Of a stretch of DNA of 64,000 bases, positions 52,601-64,000 are shown piece after piece. The translations under genes and the position numbers were made by a program. Location of the stretch: the NCBI RefSeq assembly GCF_040436345.1, contig NC_133224.1, positions 7,246,741 to 7,310,740 of the forward strand, read 5' to 3'. This DNA comes from Pagrus major. Taxonomy: Eukaryota > Chordata > Actinopteri > Spariformes > Sparidae. The notes beneath the pieces are model-generated. The model saw nothing but the letters and a program-made list of their open reading frames with translations. It ran no database searches and had not been told where the DNA came from. The first letter of the stretch is position 1. Every line of letters begins with the position of its first letter.

Positions 52601-53454
52601 ATTCTGCTCTGTTAAAATGATCAAATAGGTAACAGACTCATCATTTTTGTGACTTTTTTGTGTAATATTCTGTTATAATTGTGTATTAGGTTTAGATAAT
52701 GTTTTGTTCATTTGATCTTTCTAACAAAGCAGTTTGAACAGCTTTTTCTACACAGCTTCAGTGAACCAAACTAAAGCAGCTTTACAGTCACTCAACTTAT
52801 TCCAGTGTGAAGTCAGTGGTATCATGCAGAGCTACGCTTTCCAAGTAGCTTCCCTTAACAATTGAGCACTAATCCAGTCATTTCATAATGTGCACTGAGT
52901 CAAATGAAACATATATGGAAAAACACAACTGCAAACACAAGTGATCAAGAGAGACACAGTAGGTGACAGATAGGACAAACATGATCAGTAAATATAGAAA
53001 AGATAACTAGTCACCTTCAGCATGTCCGTACAGGAGTGTATTCAGCACTAAAATAAAGATGAAAACTGCATTAGACCAGAATCAAATAAAAAATCCAGCT
53101 GGAGTTTCATCAGTGGCAACTATTGTTTATCAATCAACAGTATCACACGTCTGTGATGATATCCTGCTACAGAGCTACAGAGGTGGGAAACACATTTAAA
53201 AACTCTTCAATACATAGAGGCCCAGTAAAATAAGCAATAGATGTAACTCCACAGCTATATACATAATACCTTAGATCATATACTGTACATGTATTGTCCA
53301 GGTATGGACATAATCCTCCAATCTGAACCAAGCCAAATCAGCAACAAAGGTCCTGCCTACACAACTACTACACTGATATAAATACTGAACATCACATAGA
53401 AAATCAGATGTACTCACAGAGTAACCCGAGCACACCGAGCAGAGTGTGCCCCAT
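43634..53454 (-). CDS. Gene B: multi-Ig Fc receptor-like/LITR-like receptor, double-ITAM tail
   Basis: Complete predicted gene of about 794 residues. Start ATG is 53452-53454 in signal exon 53418-53454 (MGHTLLGVLGLL), followed by mini-exon 53015-53047 (LNTLLYGHAE), a split signal peptide typical of FcR-family genes. Ig exons: D2 50960-51235, D3 49766-50044, D4 48782-49045, D5 48365-48640, D6 47913-48215, D7 47128-47397, D8 46195-46437. The transmembrane exon is 45881-45994. Unlike A and C it has no D1 Ig exon, so D2 is the N-terminal domain; the mini-exon and D2 are both phase 1 and join in frame. The gene ends at the stop 43634-43636. The TM segment has no charged residue, which argues for signalling through its own tail rather than a charged-TM adaptor. 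Surface receptor of leukocytes by family analogy; ligand unknown. Confidence 0.86.
43719..43743. repeat. CT microsatellite
   Basis: A run of (TC)n in the intron between the last ITAM exon and the stop exon of gene B. The gene A equivalent lacks it. Confidence 0.7.
43785..45758 (-). other. Gene B cytoplasmic exons: duplicated ITAM cassette
   Basis: Cassette 1 is 45743-45758, 45580-45653, 45410-45460, reading YSAL-x7-YETV. Cassette 2 is 45232-45247, 45065-45138, 43785-43835, reading YSTL-x7-YDTI, a consensus ITAM. Both also carry a DYEND motif upstream. The last exon adds Gly-Gln-stop. The last intron of cassette 2 is enlarged by a Tc1-like remnant, so the two halves of ITAM 2 lie about 1.2 kb apart. 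Tail sequence and exon order match gene A and not gene C. Confidence 0.8.
43943..45020. mobile_element. Tc1/mariner-like remnant in gene B tail intron
   Basis: Inverted ends: GTCAAAAAGACTGAGACCA (near 43949) and TGGTCTCAGACTTTTGGACC (near 44993-45012), the latter ending CCCACTGTA at 45020. No transposase ORF. It lies between the two exons that form ITAM 2. The gene A counterpart is about half as long. Confidence 0.7.
46655..46770 (-). repeat. Short interspersed repeat in gene B D7-D8 intron
   Basis: Near-exact copy of 33365-33485 at the equivalent intron position. Confidence 0.55.
51236..53014. other. Gene B intron between mini-exon and D2 (D1 exon missing)
   Basis: Aligns with gene C on both sides, but from about 52005 to 52240 the D1 exon region is replaced by unrelated sequence. 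Part of this (about 52145-52190, GTGCAAAACATGATCATATC and on) matches the sequence 3' of the gene D D1 exon (26975-27020). A coding-like relic is at 52430-52620. Confidence 0.55.
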
Positions 53455-53887
53455 CTTCACATCCAGCACCGACACTGTCGCTGTGCTTCTGATCAAACTT
53501 CCTACTTTGTATTAAAATGCAGCAGAGAGAAAAGAGAAGTTAAATTTCTTATAAATGTGAGAGCAGAGTTTTTCATCAACATCTTCTTCTGAGTTCAGTT
53601 CTCACTGTTTTTACTTCCCTTTCACACAAAGCTCAAACTGCAGTGGCTTTGACCGCAGCATACTTAGACATATTTACGCTTCCTGTCCACTGTGAATAAA
53701 TTATTAGCTCATCTCCCTCACAAAGGTTTGTTCCTTGTCCTTATTTCACATCCAAAAAACACAAGATCATTTAATCATATTACATCACACTAACATTTTA
53801 TTGTTAGCTAATCTGTACATGTTATGCCGTCCAACAGTTCTTGCATCCACAGTACCTGTATTTCAATGAGGGTGTGTGTTGTGTGTA

Positions 53888-54055
53888 TACACAGTGCAGT
53901 CAGAAAGTATTTAGGTACCTCCACCTTTATCACATTTTCTTATGTTGCAGCCTCATGCTAAAATCCATTAGATTCAGTTTTCCCTCATCAATCTACGCTC
54001 AGTAACTCATGATGTCAAAGCAGAAAGAAGTCAGGCCCCTTCTGGTCGACTTCAT
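53888..54055. mobile_element. Tc1-like transposon end fragment (duplicate)
   Basis: Same fragment as 41250-41430, carried along by the segmental duplication. Confidence 0.55.
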
Positions 54056-54439
54056 GGGACCTTATTTCAGAAAGAAAATGTACAGTAGTGATGATGAGAG
54101 ACAATTGAACAGAGGGGAGCTGTGAGAGAGGGCTTTCTGCTCTCTTCATGAGAACTGTTTTCACCGAGCTCAGTCACTTCCTGTGGGTGAAGTGGTGACA
54201 AACCCGCCCTAAAGTGACGACATGCAAAGGTTTCTTGCTCGTCCATAAACAATGTGAAATGAAAAAGTGGCATTAATAGTAATTATTTATGAACAAAATA
54301 CTAAAATAAACTGTGAGCCTAAGAAGAACACACAAAGTCAGTTCTCATCAGCATGTGTGAAACATGTTTCCAGTTCCATTTCACACATAATGACGTGATG
54401 CTGACATACCAAGAATTAGACAGTGTCATCATTCACACC

Positions 54440-55005
54440 TTAGAAGTGTTGTTTTTTTTCTCTTGTGGTAGAAGTTGAGTCGAGTAAAGCAGGTTGACAT
54501 TTTCAGCTGCAAAAGAGTCAAAGAACATGAAAAGTTTAAAATAAGAGAAGTTCACAAAGTTGTTATTACTTAGAGAGGACTACAACTTTTTGAGAATGAG
54601 GCTCACAGGTAACCTTGACTTGGCATCCTGGGACTTAACTACAGCCGCCCTCGTCTCAGAGGTCAAAAGGAGCACATGCATTGTGTCGGTATCAGTTAGT
54701 GTGGTTTGGCACCCCCTGTGGTGACCTGTGGAAAAAGCTTTTATTTCAACTGCACAGTGACTGAGGTCTATCAAGTACAGTGACTGACTTACTCATCAAC
54801 CTGATCATGTTAATATAAAATAAAGTTTAAGAAGTTTCATTGACCTGTCTCTGTATTAACTTAAATTACATATCCTTATCATTGCTACCTGGTAAACTCA
54901 CACTGGTACACTGTATTACCATCCTTTAAGAAGAAGAAGACTCCCTGTACAGCTCAGTGCTACACCGTCAGGACTTACTGTTATAGTCAATGAACAGTGG
55001 TTTAA
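54440..55005 (-). pseudogene. Decayed family member between genes A and B
   Basis: Counterpart of the remnant at 41849-42870: the Ig piece at about 54890-55005 (TVSPDGVALSC) and the possible ITIM-exon piece at about 54445-54515. The third piece is missing here because about 500 bp is deleted near 54290. Confidence 0.55.
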
Positions 55006-55533
55006 AAAACTAAAATATTCCTCTTCTTGATTTACCACTGAGTATAGTCACGGGCACTCTTGGAAATGGTGATGATACAATGATAATGATATATGTATAA
55101 TACATGTCAAGGAAGTAATATGTAACATTTCTACATAAAAATGTCTAAAATGACCAGACCTTTTTCATATACTTTGTTGAGTTTTGTGCTCATATTATCT
55201 TAAATGTTTCAAACAATGTTCAAACCCCCAAAATGGTTTCTTTTAGTCACCCTTTGATTTTGAAACTACCTCTGGTGCCAGTTTAGTAAAAAACAAAGAA
55301 ACGTAAATGAGATATAAAACAACTCCACAGTATGAAGCATCATGTTGAGACACTAACATAATTGACATGCAGTACAACATATGCCTGAATGGGCTTGACT
55401 CTAATACACATTATGAAGAGTGAGTAGTGACACAAATATGATGAGACTTTTCAAACTGAAGTAACTACAGTTATATTCCTTTTTCCCTCTAAATCTATGA
55501 GGAACACTGCTGACAGCTTATTGCTGGAAAAAG

Positions 55534-55539
55534 TTTATT
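55534..55539 (-). promoter_or_regulatory. Probable poly(A) signal of gene A
   Basis: AATAAA on the minus strand about 540 bp past the gene A stop, in the same sequence context as the gene C signal. The equivalent stretch is missing downstream of gene B. Confidence 0.45.
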
Positions 55540-56078
55540 GATGCATAAAATGGTCAACGACCTTTTAAAAATATACATTTATATAAAACAAAACATAAAA
55601 TACAGAGAATATCAAACCATTTTTAAAATGACAGAAGCTTGTTTGTGTAACAGGATTTTTCTTTCACATAAAAGACATTAAATGATATAAATGTTTAACT
55701 CTTTTTAATCAAAAACTACAAAAGATGCTGACTTTAAAGTTGCACAATCACCTCGTACCGAGTGTCGACACATAATATTTGTTCTTTGCAACAACAAACA
55801 ACAACAACAAAGGTGTCAGAACATACCGGACGTAAACAACAAAACATTTCAATTATTATATGTGATAATCTAAACTCTTTATACCAAATACAACAGAAGA
55901 TTAAAACCATATGATACATTCATTTTAAATGACCTGCTGTTAGATTCACTTTACCAAATACTGTTTGTTATTTGGACAGCACAGCTGCACACAGTGATCA
56001 CATGACAGCTGTGAAAGTACACAGATGTAGTTTTTCATGTTGTCGTCCGCTCCATTGGTTCAGTTGATACAGATTTCT

Positions 56079-59000
56079 TTACTGACCTGAAAGAAAAAGC
56101 AAAGTCAACAAAAAGATTGAGGTTTATGTCAGGATTCTTTACAATCAATAAAATAATATGTTAGATCATTGGATTAATTTGACATGTAAATATTTTTTTA
56201 CTTAAAGAATTGTAAATGAGTCATTTACAGTTAATTGTCCTATTTCAGTTTTTCTAACAGCTCCATGTTAAATAAGAAGGTATAAACTGTACCATGTTCA
56301 GCTTCTTGACAGCCTCTGATTGTGTCATAGAGACAAACATCACCTACAGAGAAATGAAAATCAAGTCAAGGTTAATTTAATCACTTTAACTGTAAACAAC
56401 AAATGAATCATGTGAGACCTCAGATTGTTTTGATCATTTAAAATGTGTTGATAGAGTCAAAAAGACTGAGACCACGCAACAACTCTATTTTGCATTTGTT
56501 TCGAATGTAATAATATTTTTTATTGCAGATGATAATATCAGCTGAACAATTTGAGTTAAAAGTTGATTCTTTGAAGAATTCTGGTATTTCTTAACCCACC
56601 TCCAGTCTTTTGTCTTGCTTCACCAACTAAGAAGTGGTTTAGGAACGGCTAATCGTCCTCGAGAAAACTACAAGACAGCTTTCCTTTGACAGACTTCACC
56701 TGATTGGATTCTTGTGTGTGTATTTATCAAATTCTGTATCTGTGATGAAGTTGCTTTTCTATCTTTCAGGGAACAAACTTGATTTATTGATCTTCTGATG
56801 GTGTGGCCACTTTGGGTCCGTCTTTGGATACAACTGATCCAGTTTCTGTGAAGTGTTTTATAGTTTATAATGTTACATGCACTGCTCCTTTAGAAACCTT
56901 GAGTCTGGAAATGATTTGATGCTAAGACTCACACTTTCTTTGCATTTTCTGATTATTTCCAGGTTTATGTGACAATATTAGAGATTTTCAATGGTCTCAG
57001 ACTTTTGGACCCCACTGTATAAATATGTAAGTTTAGACTTATAATATTAGTTTAAGTGCTTACCATGGAGAAGAGAGGAGTAATGATCATTCTCGTAGTC
57101 CCCACGATCTGCGTTGGCGCTCTCCAGCTGGACTGGTCTACAACACGTATCAGATACAATACGTTTAAATAGGAACATAAACATGTGTTGATGTTATGTT
57201 CAAAATGAGATGAGAGAGTGTTGCACCTACCTGACAAAGCATGAATCTGTGGAAAAGACATTAGTTTTTAGATGTGTAACTCAGTCTAAAATATGTCATT
57301 CAGGCAAATAAATATGCTCAAGGATTGTCAATAAGTCATTTACAGTTAAATTAAATTGTCTCATATTTCTAACAGCTCCATGTTAAATAAAAAGGTATAA
57401 ACTGTACCATGTTCAGCTTCTTGACGGCCTCTGACTGTTTCATAGAGACAAACATCACCTACAGAGAAATAAATATCAAGCCAAGGTTAGTTTCCAATAC
57501 TTATTAAACAAACTAAGATTTTTTTAGATTACTTAAAATATAATATGTAAAAAAATAAAGATAAGTTTAACTGCTTACCATGGAGAAGAGCAGAGTAATT
57601 ATCATTCTCGTAGTCCACACGATCTGCGTTGGCGCTCTCAGGCTGGACCGGTCTACAACACGTATCAGATACAATACATTTAAATAGGAACATAAACATG
57701 TGTTGATGTTATGTTCAAAATGAGATGAGAGAGTGTTGCACCTACCTGACAAAGCATGAATCTGTGAAAAAGACATTTGTTGTTAGATGGTTGTTATACT
57801 GCTATTCTATCTCATGAGATCAGAGTATGTGTGTGTATTTGAATAATTAAACAACATCTAATAATAGAAGAAGAAGGTCTCACCATTGGACGCTCTGTAG
57901 CAAAACAACACCAGCAGAGGAATAACAAGAACGAGTCCACAAACCAGCCCAACAACCAACAGTACAGGAAATGAAGAGCTTTCAGGCCTGGATACTGCTG
58001 TAATAAATAGTAAATATGAACTATTAATGAACATGTTTCTAAAACTGAATTTACAAAGTGCTTTAATCAGAGTCAACGGAAACCATCAGATGAATGTGTC
58101 TGAAACTAAAACTACTTTGAATTTAGTTCAGTATTCAGCTAAACTTCTTTCTCACACAGAAACAGTTCACATATAAAAGAAAATGCAGCAATTGTTTTAA
58201 TCCTACTCACCCTGAACTGACATCCAGCTCTGTGCTGACTCTTGTCCTGAGTGTTGACACTTGTAGAATCCTTCATCTGACTTTGACACTGCAGAGATAT
58301 TTAACTCCCATCTGGTGTCACGTTGAATCAGTTTCTCATTGTGATAGAAAAACACAGTGGAGTTAAATGTTTGGTTTCTTACTTTGCAGCTCAGACTAAC
58401 AGAGTCTCCCTCAGTCACAGGACGGGCAGGACTCAGCAGGATCATATCTCCATCTGTTAAACAGTCAAAGAATATGAGGTTTCAGTCAGAGATCAGATGG
58501 TCGAGGAACTTGAGAATGAGTGGATGTAGAGAGATGAGAAAAGATACATACTGGGTTTTTTTCTTTGATTTTATTCATTGATTTAACAGTGATCATAAAA
58601 TCTGACGTTGTATCTTCATACACCTTGTGTGTCTTACTGTTCAAGAACCCTTTCAGTTGGCTGAATCTGCAACCAAACAGCTAAATGTCACTAAATCCTT
58701 CACACTGGACTTTAAATGGTGATCATGGACCTAAAACCTGAAGAACAGATCAGCCACAAATCTATATTCTATATTTATACATGGTTAAAATCACAGTGTG
58801 ATTAAATACTTAACTATGTTTATTAAGTGAAAACGATTAATTACTAGAGAGATCATGAAGCAGAGTGTTGGGCAAAACTCTAACATGTCAGTGTCCTGTA
58901 CTCATCAACACACAATGGGATGTTTGAAATAACAAGTAAAAGAAAAACAAATATAATAAAATCATACCCTGTATAGTGATGTTGACTGCGTTGCTGAACT

Positions 59001-62000
59001 CTCCTGATCCAGACTCACACCAGTACACTGCATCACTGGGCAAGTAGGTGTCCATGTTGCATGTAGATCCAGTCATTGTCCTCCAGGTGGTGCAGTCTGA
59101 CAGGTATCTGTCCTCAGCTGATAACCTCTTCAGTCTCCACTCAGTAGAGTTTCCCTCACAGCTCAGTGAGACAGAGTCAGAGGTGAAGTGTTGAGCTCTG
59201 TCAGGACTCACTGTGAGAGACGCTGATGAGTGAAAATCTGAAAAACAACATGTGATAAGAGGTCAAACAGAGCACAGAGATCTTAAGATATAAAATGTCT
59301 CAATTCAAATAGTATTTAGCTTTGTTTTGCTTTTATTGCAACAAATTTTAGTATTTTGGTAAAATTATGATTTCTACTTTGACCTCTTGCTACAATTTTG
59401 AGTACATTTTAAATGATAGACAACCAAGTGACTGCAGCTGCTGTAAGCAGAAGAAGAGCTTAAGTATCCAGACTAAAAGTACTTTTTGCAAATGAGAGTA
59501 AAGTGTTAGCCAAGATATCATAAGTTTAGAATCTAAGAATCTAAGTTTAGCTTGACGTTAGCGAGAGAGACAAGATCATAAGACCACAGTAAATTAATTA
59601 ACTTTTTTTCAAGATACTTTAGGTTTATCATCTTTTAGAAAAAAAGATGGACAGAGCTGATATAACATCTGTTTCTTAAGAGATAAAAACAAACTGACCT
59701 CCAGACAAGACGAACTTAGATTCACTGTAATCAGTGTACAACACTGGATCTCCTCTTCCAGCTCTGCACATATATCCCGCTGTGTGTGTCTGTCCATGAA
59801 CAATGTAGGAATCCTGTTCAGTCCCACTGCTGCTGCCAGGTAGCAGCTCATAGCTGTAGAAGTAGTTTGATATATCAGGAACAGTCTTATACCAGTAGAA
59901 CCTCCATCCTGCAGATTGATCTTTAACACTGCAGCTCAGAGTTACTGAGGCTCCAGCACTCAGCCATGATGGAGACACAGTGAGGACAGGCCGGGGTTCT
60001 GTTGGAAAATGATTTTTTTAAATGAAAACATGTATTGATAGTGGATCAAATACATTCTGCACAATCAGTACACACTGAAGATTTACTTTAAAAATATATA
60101 TGAACCAAAACAGCCTTTTAATGAGCTGTATAATCTTCACTTTGAAAGAAATGTGATGTGACTTACTGTCTGATACTGTCAGTTTGAAGGGATCACTCCA
60201 ATCTGTTGAAGACTTTTCACTTTTCTTTCTGCCCTTACACCTGTAGTCTCCTCTGTGGGATTCAGTAGCAAACCATATTCTGTGTTCATTTTGATTTGTA
60301 GGTTTTTCTGAGTTGGGTGTTTTCCATTCATACTCCCACTCAGTGTCTCCTCCATCTTTGATCTCACATCTGAGAGTGATCCTCTCTCCTCTGTATATTT
60401 CAGACCAGTTTGGCTGCAGAGTCACAACAGCCTTGTTGTGAACTGTTCATGTTCAAGAATTCACAGTAAGGAAACAAAAATGACAAAGAGTTGGACCTAC
60501 ATCAAATTATAATATCTTCAGCTTCATCAAACAATAATTATGATTACAACATTATTTATTTTTTTAATTCTGTTTAAAAAAAACAAATATCAAACTCACC
60601 ATTTTTGTTGATAGTGATTGAATCACTGTACTCTGTGTAGTAAACTGGCTCTCCTCTTCCTCCTCTGCACCAGTAGACTCCTTCCTCTGAGACTCTGATT
60701 CGTCCAGCTGAGAGTTGAGTGGTCAGATGTTCAGATGTTTTCTCTCCTCTGTACCAGAAGTATTTCCAACCAGCTGATGGGTTCACAGAGCAGGTCAGGG
60801 TCACACTGCCCCCTACAGGAATGTCTCTGTCATCAGCCCTCAGTTCAGCCTTTGGTCTGTTTGCTGTTTGATTTAGAACAAAGACATAAACAAGGAAATT
60901 AATGTCACTGTGATTTACTTCAGTTTATATAGTGCAGCCCCTACAGACAAGAAATACTTGAATTATAAGACTTACATTTGCATTAATATTATCACTGAAT
61001 TAATGTATAAATACTGGACACATATTAGTTTAAACCTCTTGCATGTCATGCCTCTCTCTCTTTTCCTCGGTTTCTTAATGAATTAGCTGCTGCACTACTG
61101 AATGTGACATGTGTGAAGGTAAAACCTTGTGTTTCAGTGTTGAAGAGCCAAGTTGAACACTTTCACTGTGGTTTTTCATTGTTGAAGGACAACTGTTTAA
61201 TTATCAATGATCTGTAGCCTCTTATCCTTTGCAGGGTCACAGGGTGATTATCCCAGCTCACATTTGATGAGAGCGAGGTTACATCCTGGACAGACTGTCA
61301 GTCTATCACAGAGTGAACACATAACACAGACGACCACTGACACTATCACTTACAGGAGATGTAGACGACTCAAGTGATTCATCTAAACTAACCTGACTGT
61401 GATTAACCTGAGTTAACTCAACCACTTTAACAGTGTTATACTGTACCATCATTTCACCCTACAGGTTACTAGATATTTTTTAATTAATGTACATTTATAT
61501 ATATTTCAAAAGATGCAGTACTGATTATTAACAGAATGTGTTACTGCGTGCCTTGAAGAGAGTTACTCTACATTATTGTTGAAGAAAGAAGTGTGTCTTG
61601 TTGCTTTATTGTCATTATGTATGGAAGATGGTCCAACTTACACCATACTGTCAATGTGATGACATCACTCCACTCTGTTGAGAAATATGAGTCTCTTCTT
61701 CCTTTACACCTGTATTCTCCACTGTGAGCCTCAGTAGCACTGATAATCCTGTATTCATTGTATGTTGTAGGTGTGTTTAAGTTGTCTTTAGTCCATTCAT
61801 ACGTCCATTTATTATCTCTTCAGATAAACTGTTCAGATAAAATATGCAGTTGGGATGTAAACAGGATTATAATTAAAAAGATAAACATTTTCCACTATAA
61901 TCTTGATACCTATTACTTGAATACATGTTTCAAAAATCATACAAATACTCAACAGCTATGAGAACACAATAATATTTTCCCAAATTGTGACAAGAAACTA

Positions 62001-63896
62001 CTCAAAGGCCAGTGAAGTGCCAAGCAGTGTTAACAGTAGCAGCTGCTGAAGGGATGAGAGCTTTCAGAGTTTAACAACAGTCTCCCAAAGTACTAGCAGC
62101 CTTCCACAGGATGCTTTTAGTACAGATATTAGACTGTTTTGACCACAGCAACATGGAAGAACATTTTCATTATCCCTCTTTGTTAGTCTTGTGTCTAATA
62201 TTTAGTTCATCATGCAGGCTGGATTCTCAAAGGCCTTTATGAACAAATCAACACCTTTATAACATTAAGATTTAAAGTTTGTTCTGCTTAAAATCTGTTT
62301 AAAATAAAAACATGTAGTGATTTTGGCATTAATAACATTAATGTTTAACTCCCAGCACAACATGCTGATTGTGTGTTTTCTCAGCCACCTACACTTCCTC
62401 TTGTTCACAACTACAGTATTGTAGCAGCAGTACTGTGTAAACCTTTCCTTATGAACAATCTCCTAATACAGATATTGATAAATAAAACTGAACAGCATAA
62501 AGGAGAATCCTCAAATCTTTGTTTCTGTTAACAAAGTGAAGGAGGTCAAACCAGTAGCCCATTCTTGACCTGATGAAGGATATTTAAACTTTTTTCTTTT
62601 TGTCATAAAAGTGAGAGTTACTGGGCTAACATGACTAACAATCACTTTCCCTTCACACTGTGCACATTGTTTAAGAACATAAAGACTGTAGGTTGTTTAT
62701 TCCATTAGAAAATACTAAACTCACCAGTTTCCTCAATGACGACTGCATTACTATCAGGTGTGACGACATATGGTTCACTTCTCCATCCTCTGCAGGTGTA
62801 TGTGCCTCCTTGTGAGATAACTCTGTTTGATTCAGAAACATTTTCAATCTGAAGAGGAGTTTTTCCAGAAGAGTCTGACGTCTGTCTGATCCACTGATAT
62901 TTGAAGCCAGCAGGATCCTCCACAGCACATGTCTGTGTCACACTGCCCCCCGGTGGTATGATTGTCCTGTCTGCTGTCAGTGTGACTGTACGTCTACCTG
63001 CTGTTTGGTTTAGAAAAACAATAAAACAAGGAAATTACTGTCATGGACATGCCATCAAAAATGTGTTTACATTTATACATAACACAATGAAAACACTTAT
63101 TGTTTCAATGAACTGATCTGTTGAACAGTTTTGACCCCACAAACAGCTGCAAGTACAGAAAACACAAGAAAACAGAGGAAAGTTGTTCACATCAAGACAA
63201 ATATGTTTCAATACTAAACTCATTTCTAGGGACCACTAGTAGTAAAGGGCTGATAGTACGTGTACCCAATATCTGAAATAACTCAATCAGGCAATCAGCC
63301 TCTCAGCCACCAGGATTCTTGTGACAAGAGCTGCTTGACATTGAGGACTGTCAGGCTGTTTATTGATCGGTTAGTTGAAGGCAGATGAAAGCTTAACTTG
63401 TCGTTCAGTACTTGATAGTATTTTAAGAGAATCATGAATACTTCATGTAGAATCTACTGCAAGAAGACAAAAAACTCGACTGGATAAAGACAGTGAAATG
63501 CAACTGACAGCTTAGAAAAGCTAATAAGTGAATGTTTGATGTTTAGAGAGTTTGTGTCCTGTTCTTTGGATTCTTGGTGCAGCATTGAAAACAATAATAA
63601 TGTTTTTTCATCACAGTGAGACAGCTTCTTACCTTTCACTCTCAGCTCTCTTTCTGCAGATTCTGTCCCATCATCAAACTCACACTTGTACCTGCCCACA
63701 TCTGACACTGACACATGATAAATGGTCATTTCTCCTGTTCTGGATGACCAATGGGTTCTGTCCATTTTAATAACTGATCCATCTTTGTAAAAGGTAGCTG
63801 TCATCGTACGTCTTGAAGTACGATGCTTACAGCTCAGAGTCACTAAGTCTCCTTCAAACAAAGTGAATGCAGGAACTTCCAGGACTGCATCAGCAT
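56079..63896 (-). CDS. Gene A: multi-Ig Fc receptor-like/LITR-like receptor, ITAM tail (5' partial)
   Basis: Type I membrane receptor; its signal-peptide exons lie beyond the right edge of the window. Ig exons by position, 5' to 3': D1 63633-63896, D2 62725-63000, D4 60600-60863, D5 60167-60442, D6 59699-59998, D7 58968-59237, D8 58211-58453. Each carries the paired Ig cysteines and a Y-x-C motif such as VYWC. The transmembrane exon is 57884-57997, with a hydrophobic run starting FPVLLVVG and no charged residue inside it. Tail exons run down to the stop at 56079-56081. The D3 exon is broken (see separate entry) and is probably skipped. The visible exons sum to 764 codons plus a split one, all in frame. 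The family call rests on domain style, the exon plan and the tail motifs. Ligand unknown; IgM/IgT or MHC-like ligands are only guesses by analogy. Confidence 0.82.
56293..57761 (-). other. Gene A cytoplasmic exons: duplicated ITAM cassette
   Basis: Two copies of a three-exon cassette (16, 74 and 51 bp). Copy 1 is 57746-57761, 57579-57652, 57408-57458. Copy 2 is 57231-57246, 57064-57137, 56293-56343. In each, the 74 bp exon ends in YSAL or YSSL plus LH, and the 51 bp exon supplies GDVCLYETV or GDVCLYDTI. Once joined they read YSAL-x7-YETV (degenerate last residue) and YSSL-x7-YDTI (ideal ITAM spacing). The cassette begins and ends in phase 1, so duplication keeps the frame. A last exon adds Gly-Gln-stop (56086-56079). 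ITAMs recruit Syk-family kinases, so the expected output is activating. No ITIM exon was found between the second cassette and the stop. Confidence 0.8.
56450..57019. mobile_element. Tc1/mariner-like remnant in gene A tail intron
   Basis: Same element and same ends as 43943-45020, but about 500 bp shorter in the middle. It was inserted before the A-B duplication and has since changed in one copy. Confidence 0.7.
61642..61820 (-). pseudogene. Gene A: truncated D3 Ig exon
   Basis: This matches the 3' part of the D3 Ig exons of B (49766-50044) and C (36575-36844): it encodes NEYRIISATEAHSGEYRCKG and the following STEWSD strand, with an intact donor at the low-coordinate end. Sequence homology stops at about 61820 and resumes in the upstream intron. 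A deletion of about 210 bp has removed the acceptor, the first cysteine and the LQPxW start of the domain. Without an acceptor it should be skipped; D2 to D4 splicing is phase-compatible. Confidence 0.8.
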
Positions 63897-64000
63897 CTAT
63901 GTAACAGAGGTAGAGAGATGTTTTATTAATATGTTCAATCAAAGGAACATATGATTTATCTGACAGCATACAAGTTATTTAGCAGTGATATTACATCAAT

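Larger units (their letters stand above)
53455..55533. other. Intergenic region between genes A and B
   Basis: Shortened copy of the B-C intergenic region. No gene beyond the decayed remnant and the Tc1-like fragment. The gene B promoter should lie just above 53454. Confidence 0.5.

Noticed and set aside
51-63896. Naming the genes as NITR, DICP, pIgR-like or KIR/LILR orthologues
   Set aside because: No V-J-like NITR domain or pIgR pattern was seen. The split signal peptide, EPNW-type D1 and mixed ITAM/ITIM tails fit the Fc receptor-like/LITR group better, but exact orthology cannot be fixed without a search.

Overview
The window looks like nuclear DNA from a ray-finned fish, probably a percomorph. 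It is AT-rich, the genes are made of many small exons, and the spaces between them hold repeats typical of teleost genomes (a tRNA-derived SINE, Tc1-like remnants, MITEs, an L2-like LINE piece). No prokaryotic, viral or CRISPR feature was seen. This attribution is inference; I could not run a search.

Every supported gene lies on the minus strand and belongs to one tandem family of membrane receptors with multiple immunoglobulin (Ig) domains. The closest known families are the teleost Fc receptor-like / leukocyte immune-type receptors. From right to left (direction of transcription) there are six genes, named here A to F: A (56079-63896, 5' end beyond the window), B (43634-53454), C (31231-40803), D (20923-27676), E (12811-18191) and F (51-9513, 3' end beyond the window). 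The shared plan is a signal-peptide exon, a 33-36 bp mini-exon, 4-10 Ig exons each of one domain, one transmembrane exon, then a string of very short cytoplasmic exons. Nearly all junctions are phase 1, so exons can be lost, gained or duplicated without breaking the frame. I placed splice sites by eye. The exon sums for B, C, D and E are exact multiples of three ending in a stop, and the partial sums for A and F also keep frame.

The tails differ sharply. A and B carry two ITAM-type motifs each, from duplication of a three-exon cassette. C carries one ITAM followed by two ITIMs. D and E have lost the ITAM and keep ITIM/ITSM motifs. F keeps an ITAM, and a neighbouring ITIM has lost its tyrosine. 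The cluster therefore looks like a paired activating/inhibitory receptor set in which signalling polarity changes by gain and loss of short symmetrical exons.

A, B and C are young tandem copies of a 12-13 kb unit. B is a mosaic: its D8-D7 region is nearly identical to C, while its tail matches A. The B-C and A-B intergenic spaces hold decayed pieces of further family members. D, E and F are older and more diverged, and carry more transposon insertions.
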